Below are positions 55,385-62,210 of a stretch of DNA of 64,000 bases, piece after piece (the stretch's first letter is position 1; each line of letters begins with the position of its first letter). Made by a program: the position numbers and the translations under genes. The stretch covers positions 1 through 64,000 of the forward strand of contig QCHB01000007.1 of the NCBI GenBank assembly GCA_003278095.1, given 5' to 3'. This DNA is from SAR116 cluster bacterium AG-390-L20. Lineage in GTDB: Bacteria; Pseudomonadota; Alphaproteobacteria; Puniceispirillales; Marisalimonadaceae. The notes below the pieces were generated by a model. The model was given only the letters and a program-made list of their open reading frames with translations. It was not told the DNA's origin and made no database searches.

Positions 55385-56482
55385 ATGGGTTTGTCTAAAA
55401 TTGAAGAGGTTATAGAGGATGCTTCAAAGGGTAAAATTTTTATTCTTGTAGATGATGAAGATAGAGAAAACGAAGGAGATTTATGTGTTTTAGGTGAACA
55501 TGCATCACCTGAAGCAATTAATTTCATGGCAAAATATGGCAGAGGACTTATCTGCTTATCTTTAACTCGAATTCAATCTGAAAAATTAGGTTTGTCTCTT
55601 ATGGAACGAAGAAATGAAGGTAGGTTTGAAACTGCTTTCACAGTTTCTATAGAAGCAAGTGATGGTGTTACTACTGGTATTTCAGCGGGTGATAGATCTT
55701 TAACTATAAAAACTGCAATAAATTTAAACGTTTCTAAAAATGAAATAACAACACCTGGTCATGTTTTTCCTCTTATAGCAAAAGATGGTGGAACATTGAT
55801 AAGAGCTGGTCATACTGAGGCTATAGTAGACATTGCTAAGTTAGCAAATTCAAACCCTTCTGGAGTTATTTGTGAAATAATGAAAGACAACGGGGAAATG
55901 GCAAGATTACCAGATCTTATAAAATTTTCAAAAAAACATAAAATTAAAATTGCATCTATTTCAGATTTAATTTCATATAGACGTAAGCACGAATTTTATA
56001 TTAAAAGAGTTTCAGAATCTATATTGGAAAGTAAATTTGGAGGTGTATGGAGAGTCATTGTTTTCAAAAATATTATAGATAATTCTGAACACATTGCTTT
56101 AGTCAAGGGAGTGATTAATAAGAAAAATACTATTTTAGTAAGAGTGCATGCATTAGATCTATTGTCGGATGTTCTTGGAGATCAGTCAAGTCATAGGACA
56201 GGTTCGGAACTGTCTTCAGCAATGGAAACTATTTCAAATAACAAAAGTGGGATAATTATACTTATAAGAGATTTATCATCAGAGTCTTTATCCAATAAAT
56301 TTTCTAGAAATACAAATAATTCAACCAGAAATTTAAAAAGTATTAGAGATTATGGAGTTGGAGCACAAATTTTATTAGATCTAGGCGTTAAGAATATGAC
56401 AATTTTATCTAATACTAAAGCTACTGCAATTGCTTTGGATGGTTTTGGTCTAAGTATCAAAAGTTGGAAACAATTAGGTTAA
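55385..56482 (+). CDS. ribB: RibBA-type protein: active-looking DHBP synthase with degenerate GTP cyclohydrolase II domain
   Basis: The N-terminal half (about 1-200) is 3,4-dihydroxy-2-butanone-4-phosphate synthase, with ILVDDEDRENEGDLCVLGEHA, GRGLICLSLT, TTGISAGDRSLTI, TPGHVFPL and RAGHTEAIVDIAKLA. The C-terminal half (about 210-365) has the GTP cyclohydrolase II outline (RVHALDLLSDVLGD..RTGSEL, RDYGVGAQILLDLGVKNMTILSN) but none of the three zinc cysteines; this half contains no cysteine at all. Cyclohydrolase activity is therefore unlikely, as in known RibBX-like proteins, and a separate RibA should exist elsewhere. No FMN riboswitch fits the 37 bp leader. Confidence 0.93.
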   Translation: MGLSKIEEVIEDASKGKIFILVDDEDRENEGDLCVLGEHASPEAINFMAKYGRGLICLSLTRIQSEKLGLSLMERRNEGRFETAFTVSIEASDGVTTGISAGDRSLTIKTAINLNVSKNEITTPGHVFPLIAKDGGTLIRAGHTEAIVDIAKLANSNPSGVICEIMKDNGEMARLPDLIKFSKKHKIKIASISDLISYRRKHEFYIKRVSESILESKFGGVWRVIVFKNIIDNSEHIALVKGVINKKNTILVRVHALDLLSDVLGDQSSHRTGSELSSAMETISNNKSGIIILIRDLSSESLSNKFSRNTNNSTRNLKSIRDYGVGAQILLDLGVKNMTILSNTKATAIALDGFGLSIKSWKQLG

Positions 56483-56486
56483 TTAA

Positions 56487-56936
56487 ATGTTTAAAAATAA
56501 AAAAGTTCTTTTGGTTTGTTCTCCATATTACAAAAAAATAACTCAAAATTTGTTAAATGGAGCTATAGAGGTTCTTAAATCACATTCTGTTGAATATAAA
56601 ATAATACATGTTCCTGGAGCACTAGAAATAGCTCCTGCAATTAGAATTTTCTCTGAAAAATTGTCACAAAATGATTTTTTTGATGGTTTTATTGCATTGG
56701 GATGTATAATAAGGGGCGAAACATATCACTTTGAAGTTGTTTCTAATGAGTCAGCTAGAGCCTTGACTGAATTATCAATTAGATATTCATTGCCAATAGG
56801 AAATGGGATTTTAACTGTTGAAAATAAAGATCAAGCTATTGAAAGATCAGATCCTACAAAACTTAATAAAGGAGCAGGTGCTGCTTTAGCATGTTTGTCT
56901 TTGATTAATCACAAAAATAATATCTCTTATGAGTAA
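56487..56936 (+). CDS. ribH: 6,7-dimethyl-8-ribityllumazine synthase
   Basis: RibH condenses the RibB and RibD-branch products to lumazine and normally forms pentamers or 60-mers. The 149 aa have VCSPYYKKITQNLLNGAIEVL, VPGALEIAPAIRIF, and the active-site segment ALGCIIRGETYHFEVVSNESARAL with the catalytic His. It starts 4 bp after ribBA and overlaps nusB by 8 bp. Confidence 0.97.
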   Translation: MFKNKKVLLVCSPYYKKITQNLLNGAIEVLKSHSVEYKIIHVPGALEIAPAIRIFSEKLSQNDFFDGFIALGCIIRGETYHFEVVSNESARALTELSIRYSLPIGNGILTVENKDQAIERSDPTKLNKGAGAALACLSLINHKNNISYE

Positions 56937-57393
56937 ATTACTACTTAATATTAAAGATAATGTTAGGCATAATTCAATTTTAAAAAAAACTGCTTCAAGA
57001 ATATGTTCAACTCAAGTTCTTTATGGCGCATCCTTTCTAGAAAGTGAGATTGATTTATTAATTAAATCTTATGTAGATAATTACTTACCAAGTTTTTTGA
57101 TTGAATTGGGCATAAAGAAAATTGATACTAATTTATTTAACTCAATTACTAAAGGTGTTTACAAAAATATACCAAGTATTGATAATATAATTTCTAAACA
57201 TTTGTCAGAAAAATGGAGTTTTAATAGATTAAGTGTAACTGAAAAATCTATACTCAGGTTAGCCACTTACGAATTGTGTTATGATAAAAAATTTAAAAAA
57301 ATAATTATTATTAATGAGTATATAAGTATTATTGAATCTTTTGGTGGAAATCCAAATTTTGCCAATGGTATTTTAGAAAATATATCTAAATAA
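56929..57393 (+). CDS. nusB: Transcription antitermination factor NusB
   Basis: NusB binds boxA RNA with S10 and promotes rRNA antitermination. The 154 aa helical protein has TASRICSTQVLYGASF, a C-terminal WSFNRLSVTEKSILRLATYELCY and IIINEYISIIESFGGNPNFANGILENI, which matches the NusB consensus (EAVELAKxFGxxxSxxFVNGVLD). It overlaps ribH and precedes thiL by 21 bp, in the standard ribH-nusB-thiL order. Confidence 0.95.
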   Translation: MSKLLLNIKDNVRHNSILKKTASRICSTQVLYGASFLESEIDLLIKSYVDNYLPSFLIELGIKKIDTNLFNSITKGVYKNIPSIDNIISKHLSEKWSFNRLSVTEKSILRLATYELCYDKKFKKIIIINEYISIIESFGGNPNFANGILENISK

Positions 57394-57414
57394 CTAACTT
57401 AAAATATATACCTA

Positions 57415-58353
57415 ATGAATGAGTTTGATTACATAGAAAAATATTTTAAGCCTCTTACTAATGAAGTGGCTAGGAAATTAAGCGATGATGCAGCTGTTAT
57501 TAAACAAAGGTCTAAATATGATCTTATAGTTAGTACAGATACCTTAGCCGAAGGAATACATTTTTTTGGAAATGAAGATCCCAAAGATATTGCAAAAAAA
57601 AGTTTAAGAGTAAATTTATCTGATATGGCAGCCATGGGCGCAAAGCCAATTTTTTATAATTTGTCCTTAAGCATTCCTAAACATAAAGTAAAGTATTTTT
57701 TACCAAAATTTGCTAAGGGACTTGATGAAGATCAAGAATTATTTGGTTTAAAGTTAATTGGAGGTGATTTAACGTCATCATTACAAAATATTAATATAAC
57801 TATAACTATCTTTGGAGAAACATTGAATAAGAAATCTATCTCTAGAGGTGGAGCAAAATCAGGAGATTTATTATTTGTTTCAGGTATTTTGGGGCTTTCA
57901 AAAATTGGCCTTGATAATTTTAAATCAAAGTTAAAAGGTTTTTCTCTAGCTAAAAAAAAGTATTTGTTTCCAGAGCCACGAGTTGATCTCGGGCTTTCTT
58001 TGAATAAAATAGCAAATTCAATGATTGATATTTCAGACGGTCTTGTTCAAGATGCTTCTCATTTAGCTAAAAATTCACGTTTGTCAATTGTACTTGATGC
58101 TGAAAAGATACCTTTGCCTCTTTCTATTAATTTAAAAAAAGATATTCTTTTAAACGCTGCTTTATATGGTGGAGATGACTATGAATTATTATTTTCTTGC
58201 AAACCTATTCATGAAAATTCTTTAAAAAAAATATCATCAGATCTAAATATAAAATTGACACGTATAGGTTTTTTTCAAAAATTTAAAAAAAAACATATTT
58301 TATTTCAAAATCAACATCTATCTTTTCAAAATAGATCATACTCACATTTTTAA
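57415..58353 (+). CDS. thiL: Thiamine-monophosphate kinase
   Basis: ThiL phosphorylates thiamine monophosphate to thiamine diphosphate. The 312 aa PurM-like ATPase has LSDDAAVI, VSTDTLAEGIHFFGNEDPKDIAKKSLRVNLSDMAAMGAKP, KLIGGDLTSS, ISDGLVQDASHLAK and ALYGGDDYELLFSC. Its last 4 bases overlap the convergent bamE stop. Confidence 0.97.
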   Translation: MNEFDYIEKYFKPLTNEVARKLSDDAAVIKQRSKYDLIVSTDTLAEGIHFFGNEDPKDIAKKSLRVNLSDMAAMGAKPIFYNLSLSIPKHKVKYFLPKFAKGLDEDQELFGLKLIGGDLTSSLQNINITITIFGETLNKKSISRGGAKSGDLLFVSGILGLSKIGLDNFKSKLKGFSLAKKKYLFPEPRVDLGLSLNKIANSMIDISDGLVQDASHLAKNSRLSIVLDAEKIPLPLSINLKKDILLNAALYGGDDYELLFSCKPIHENSLKKISSDLNIKLTRIGFFQKFKKKHILFQNQHLSFQNRSYSHF

Positions 58354-58781
58354 TTTTGAATGTTATTTTTTCTCATATTGTTTAAAAGTTCTTTCCAAAT
58401 AAATACGCTGTCTCTATTGTGTTCACTTGCCTTATCTGAGATTGAAATGTTGAAGGCATCTTTTTCGGAAAACTTTTTAAAATTTTCAACAATATTTTTA
58501 TCATTTAGGTTGATTTCATAAATTAATAATTTTTTTGTTTTTACTTTATCTAATAATTTATAACTTGTTTTGTGTGATACATAATATATTACTTTTTCAT
58601 TAAATATACCCTCAAAAACTGGAGGTCCATATTTCTTAATTAAATCGTTTTTAGTGGTTTTTCCAATTTCAATTGTAATTTTGTCAAATTTAACTTCGGA
58701 CATACCATTATTTTGAATTGTAGGAGAACAGGATGTTAAAATGACTGTAAAGATGGAAATTAAAATAATTTGATAGTACAT
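58350..58781 (-). CDS. bamE: Outer membrane assembly lipoprotein BamE (SmpA/OmlA)
   Basis: BamE is a lipoprotein subunit of the BAM complex that inserts beta-barrel proteins into the outer membrane. The 143 aa begin with a signal peptide ending in lipobox LTSC (Cys about 18), followed by the SmpA/OmlA domain core IEIGKTTKNDLIKKYGPPVFEG and NEKVIYYVSH. It is divergent from the cytochrome bc1 chaperone gene (63 bp), a typical alphaproteobacterial arrangement. Confidence 0.88.
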   Translation of the reverse strand: MYYQIILISIFTVILTSCSPTIQNNGMSEVKFDKITIEIGKTTKNDLIKKYGPPVFEGIFNEKVIYYVSHKTSYKLLDKVKTKKLLIYEINLNDKNIVENFKKFSEKDAFNISISDKASEHNRDSVFIWKELLNNMRKNNIQN

Positions 58782-58844
58782 AAATGTTCCAAGTTAGAAA
58801 TTTTTGTTATATAAATATACTTAAATTAATAATAGTAAATTTAA

Positions 58845-59384
58845 ATGTTTTTCAATTCTTATACAAGTTCTCAATTACAAAAAAGAGATTTGATAGATAG
58901 TTTTTATCTTAAAATTGTTAATGTATCTAGAAATAAAGCTTTTTATGATGATCTTCTGGTACCTGATACAATTGACGGCAGATTTGATTTATTAGTTTTG
59001 TTTTCAATTTTTTTGACATATTATCTTTCTAGATGCGGAGACAAAGGACGAGAATTATCACAAAATTTGTTTGATAAAATCTTTTTGGATCTAGATTTAA
59101 GCCTTAGAGAATTAGGTGCAGGAGATGCGGGTGTTCACATTAAAATAAAGCAGATGATTAATTCATATATGGGACGGCAACGAGTTTATTGTGATTGTTT
59201 AAATAATAAAGATTTTAAAAAATTAAAAAAACATATTATTAAAAATGTTTATAGAAATGTTGTAGATTTCGGTAATTCTCCAAATTTATTATTAAAATAT
59301 TGTGAAAAAATTTTTTTAGAGTTTGACTGTAAAAAAGATCATTACTTTTTATTAAATGAATTTAAGTTCCCTAAATATGAGTAA
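58845..59384 (+). CDS. Ubiquinol-cytochrome c chaperone family protein (Cbp3/UbiC_chap-like)
   Basis: The 179 aa helical protein contains the family core GRFDLLVLFSIFLTYYLSRCGDKGRELSQNLFDKIFLDLDLSLRELGAGDAGVHIKIKQMINSYMGRQRVY. Mitochondrial Cbp3 homologues help assemble cytochrome b of complex III, so a bc1 assembly role is likely. It sits between bamE and plsX. The DUF177 gene usually found before plsX is missing (about 100 bp spacer). Confidence 0.9.
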   Translation: MFFNSYTSSQLQKRDLIDSFYLKIVNVSRNKAFYDDLLVPDTIDGRFDLLVLFSIFLTYYLSRCGDKGRELSQNLFDKIFLDLDLSLRELGAGDAGVHIKIKQMINSYMGRQRVYCDCLNNKDFKKLKKHIIKNVYRNVVDFGNSPNLLLKYCEKIFLEFDCKKDHYFLLNEFKFPKYE

Positions 59385-59488
59385 TATTTTTAAAGTATAA
59401 TACTTATTACTTTGCTTTAGTTATGTGCTATTAATGATATGTTATCTTTTATACCTTAAATTTTAGTTAACTTTTATTGGAGTTATTT

Positions 59489-60508
59489 TTGACAAAATCT
59501 ATTCACTTATCTTTGGATGCTATGGGTGGTGATAATGCTCCTCAAATAATAGTTGACGGGGCAGCTCAAACAAAAATAAGACATCCTTATGTAAAATTTT
59601 CTTTTTTTGGAAATAAAATGAAATTATTGCCATTAATAAGTTCTTCAGAAGCACTTAAAGAATCTGAAATTGTTCATACTGATGAAATTATTGATGCAAA
59701 CGAAAAACCAAGTATTGCAGTTCGAAAAGGTAGAAATTCGTCTATGGGAATGGCTATTCAATATGTTAAATCTGGGAAAGCTGATGCTATAGTTTCTGCT
59801 GGAAATACAGGTGCATTAATGGCAATGGCAAAATTATTTCTCAGGCCAATTGAGGGTATAAATAGGCCAGCAATTGCAGCTTATTTTCCAACAATAACAG
59901 GTGAAAGTTGCATGCTAGATTTAGGTGCAAATATAGATTGTGATGCTAACAATTTAGTTCAATTTGCTTTTATGGGACAGGCTTTTGCAAATATTGTAAT
60001 GGGTGTCGATAATCCTTCAATATCACTTCTAAATATTGGTGAAGAGGAACAAAAAGGTCTTGATTACATAAAAGAAGCCTCACAAATTTTGTCTGAGTTA
60101 AAAAGTCAAATTAATTATGCGGGCTTTATTGAAGGTGATAAAATAGCTCAAGGTATTTCAGATGTAATTATTGCTGACGGTTTTAGTGGAAATATATCTT
60201 TAAAAACTGCTGAAGGAACAGCTTTATTAGTTACATCTTATTTAAAAAAAGCATTATCTAGCTCTTTAAGTTCCAAAATAGGATATTTATTTGCTAAAAA
60301 GGCTATCAATAATTTTAGATTACAAATGGATCCACGAAAATATAATGGAGCTGTTTTTTTAGGTTTAAACGCAATAGCGGTAAAAAGTCATGGTGGTACA
60401 GATGCTTTTGGTTTTGCCAATGCCATTTGTGTTGCGGTAGATATGGTAAAATATAATTTCATTCATGATTTGAAAGATAAAATTAGTAAAATTAACCTTA
60501 GCGTATAA
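59489..60508 (+). CDS. plsX: Phosphate acyltransferase PlsX
   Basis: PlsX makes acyl-phosphate from acyl-ACP for glycerophospholipid synthesis. The protein (about 339 aa) has HLSLDAMGGDNAPQIIVDGA, VSAGNTGALMAMA, LDLGANIDC, NIGEEEQKGLDYIKEA and IIADGFSGNISLKTAEG. The ORF track starts at TTG 59477, but the TTG at 59489 is better: GGAG (59479-59482) lies 6 bp before it and it gives MTKSIHLSLDAMGG. fabH follows. Confidence 0.95.
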   Translation: MTKSIHLSLDAMGGDNAPQIIVDGAAQTKIRHPYVKFSFFGNKMKLLPLISSSEALKESEIVHTDEIIDANEKPSIAVRKGRNSSMGMAIQYVKSGKADAIVSAGNTGALMAMAKLFLRPIEGINRPAIAAYFPTITGESCMLDLGANIDCDANNLVQFAFMGQAFANIVMGVDNPSISLLNIGEEEQKGLDYIKEASQILSELKSQINYAGFIEGDKIAQGISDVIIADGFSGNISLKTAEGTALLVTSYLKKALSSSLSSKIGYLFAKKAINNFRLQMDPRKYNGAVFLGLNAIAVKSHGGTDAFGFANAICVAVDMVKYNFIHDLKDKISKINLSV

Positions 60509-60522
60509 ATTTAAATATAAAT

Positions 60523-60537
60523 GGAGAAATTATTATT
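60523..60537 (+). promoter_or_regulatory. Shine-Dalgarno and probable AUU start of fabH
   Basis: GGAG (60523-60526) is followed after 8 bp by ATT at 60535, in frame with fabH. Starting here yields SNKILLTGVGSYLPKN after the initiator, restoring the first beta strand expected in KAS III. The only standard start codon in that region, TTG at 60553, lacks a nearby SD and would delete that strand. Use of AUU is inferred. Confidence 0.5.
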
Positions 60538-61524
60538 TCTAACAAAATATTATTGACGGGAGTTGGTTCATATTTACCAAAAAATAAATATTCAAATCAA
60601 GATCTCACTAAATTTATAGATACTTCTGATGAATGGATAACAAAACGATCAGGTATAAAATTTCGACATTTTGTCTCAAAAAACGAAACAACTTCTGATA
60701 TGGCTGTAAATGCTGCTTTAAATGCTATAATAAATGCTCAAATCAAAAAAGAAGTAATTGATTTAATTATTGTTGCAACAACCACACCCGATAATACTTT
60801 TCCAGCCACAGCTACTCTTGTTCAAAAAAAATTAGGAATAAATGCAGTTTCTTTTGACGTTCAAGCTGTATGTGCTGGTTTTGTTTTTGCTCTATCCATA
60901 GCTAAATCTATGATGAATGATAATCATTACAATAGTTGCTTAGTTATTGGGGCTGATTCAATGTCAAAACTTTTAAATTGGAATGATAGGACTACTTCAG
61001 TATTGTTTGGTGATGGTGCTGGTGCTGTTATACTGCAAAAATTTGATAATATTGATGAAAAATTGAATGATTGGGGAATTTTATCTAATGTAATCCATTC
61101 AGAAGGTGAATTATATGATTTATTAAAAACAAATGGAGGTGTTTCTAACAATCAAATTTCTGGTTTTATAGAAATGTCTGGCAAAGAAATTTTTAAACAC
61201 GCTATTGATAAATTATCTTCATCTTTAGATGAAGCCTTATTTCTTTCAAATAAAGTAATTAGCCAAATAGATTGGCTAGTACCACATCAAGCTAATCAAA
61301 GAATTATATTAGCAGTAGCTGAAAAATTGAAAATGAATTCAAAAAAAATAATTTCAACTGTTAAACATCATGGTAACACATCAGCAGCCTCTATACCTTT
61401 AGCATTAGATAATGCACTATCGGAGAAAAAAATTAAAAATGGTAATCTTTTAGGATTTCAGGCAATTGGGGGTGGACTAAGTTGGGGAGCTTCAATAGTT
61501 CGAATTGGAAAGCCACAAAATTAA
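60535..61524 (+). CDS. fabH: 3-oxoacyl-ACP synthase III FabH
   Basis: FabH starts type II fatty acid synthesis by condensing acetyl-CoA with malonyl-ACP. Motifs: GVGSYLPKNKYSNQDL, DTSDEWITKRSGIKFRHF, active-site Cys in DVQAVCAGFVFALSIA, His in WLVPHQANQRII and Asn in KHHGNTSAASIPLAL, plus GFQAIGGGLSWGAS. The ORF track starts at TTG 60553; the likely start is the AUU at 60535 (see separate entry). It lies in the plsX-fabH-ihfA-merR order common to alphaproteobacteria. Confidence 0.95.
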   Translation: MSNKILLTGVGSYLPKNKYSNQDLTKFIDTSDEWITKRSGIKFRHFVSKNETTSDMAVNAALNAIINAQIKKEVIDLIIVATTTPDNTFPATATLVQKKLGINAVSFDVQAVCAGFVFALSIAKSMMNDNHYNSCLVIGADSMSKLLNWNDRTTSVLFGDGAGAVILQKFDNIDEKLNDWGILSNVIHSEGELYDLLKTNGGVSNNQISGFIEMSGKEIFKHAIDKLSSSLDEALFLSNKVISQIDWLVPHQANQRIILAVAEKLKMNSKKIISTVKHHGNTSAASIPLALDNALSEKKIKNGNLLGFQAIGGGLSWGASIVRIGKPQN

Positions 61525-61566
61525 AAAAAAACTTTTATATTATTCAAATTATATTATGGTTAATTT

Positions 61567-61851
61567 ATGAAAAAAACTTGGACGAGAAATGATATTATTG
61601 AAGCCATTAGTGATAATGTAGGTCTTTCGCTATCAGAATCTTCTATTATAATTGAAGAAATTTTTGAATTAATATTAAGTGGATTAGAAAACGGTGAAGA
61701 AGTTAAAATTTCCTCTTTTGGAACTTTTTCAGTAAGGCATAAAAAAATAAGAATTGGCAGAAACCCTAAAACCGGAGTTGAAGCCCCTATAAAAGCAAGA
61801 AATGTTGTCACTTTTAATTCTTCAAATATTTTAAAATCTAAATTTAAATAA
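61567..61851 (+). CDS. ihfA: Integration host factor subunit alpha
   Basis: IHF alpha is a DNA-bending nucleoid protein of the HU/IHF family. The 94 aa have WTRNDIIEAISDNVGLSLSESSIIIEEIFELILSGLENGEEVKISSFGTFSVRHKKIRIGRNPKTGVEAPIKARNVVTFNSSNIL, with the beta-arm RNPKTGVEAPI that intercalates into DNA. The position directly after fabH and before a MerR gene favours ihfA over hup or ihfB. Confidence 0.94.
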   Translation: MKKTWTRNDIIEAISDNVGLSLSESSIIIEEIFELILSGLENGEEVKISSFGTFSVRHKKIRIGRNPKTGVEAPIKARNVVTFNSSNILKSKFK

Positions 61852-61868
61852 ATTAAAGCTTAACTCTT

Positions 61869-62210
61869 ATGTTTGAAGAAGATAACTTTTATACAATTTC
61901 TAAAACTGCAAGTATTGTTGGTGTTCAAACACATGTATTAAGATTTTGGGAAAAAAAATTTTTATTTGTAAAACCTAGAAAAAGTCCAAGTGGAAGAAGA
62001 TATTATTCTTCTTCAGATATTAAATATTTATTGATGATTAAGAAATTGTTGTATGAAGAGGGTTTTACAATTAAAGGAGCTGTCAACTTTATCAATAAAA
62101 AATATAAAGATAAGAACAGTTCTTCATATGATAGAATAGATCAAAGAATGTTACTAATAAAGTCACTATTAAATGAAGGTTCGTGTATATTAAAAAAAAA
62201 TTTAGATTAA
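61869..62210 (+). CDS. MerR-family transcriptional regulator
   Basis: The 113 aa protein is little more than a MerR winged-helix domain: FYTISKTASIVGVQTHVLRFWEKKFLFVKPRKSPSGRRYYSSSDIKYLLMIKKLLYEEGFTIKGAVNFI. The C-terminal effector part is very short and has no metal-binding cysteine pattern. It is the conserved partner downstream of ihfA in alphaproteobacteria; its target is unknown. Its stop overlaps the convergent ppiD stop by 4 bp. Confidence 0.9.
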   Translation: MFEEDNFYTISKTASIVGVQTHVLRFWEKKFLFVKPRKSPSGRRYYSSSDIKYLLMIKKLLYEEGFTIKGAVNFINKKYKDKNSSSYDRIDQRMLLIKSLLNEGSCILKKNLD

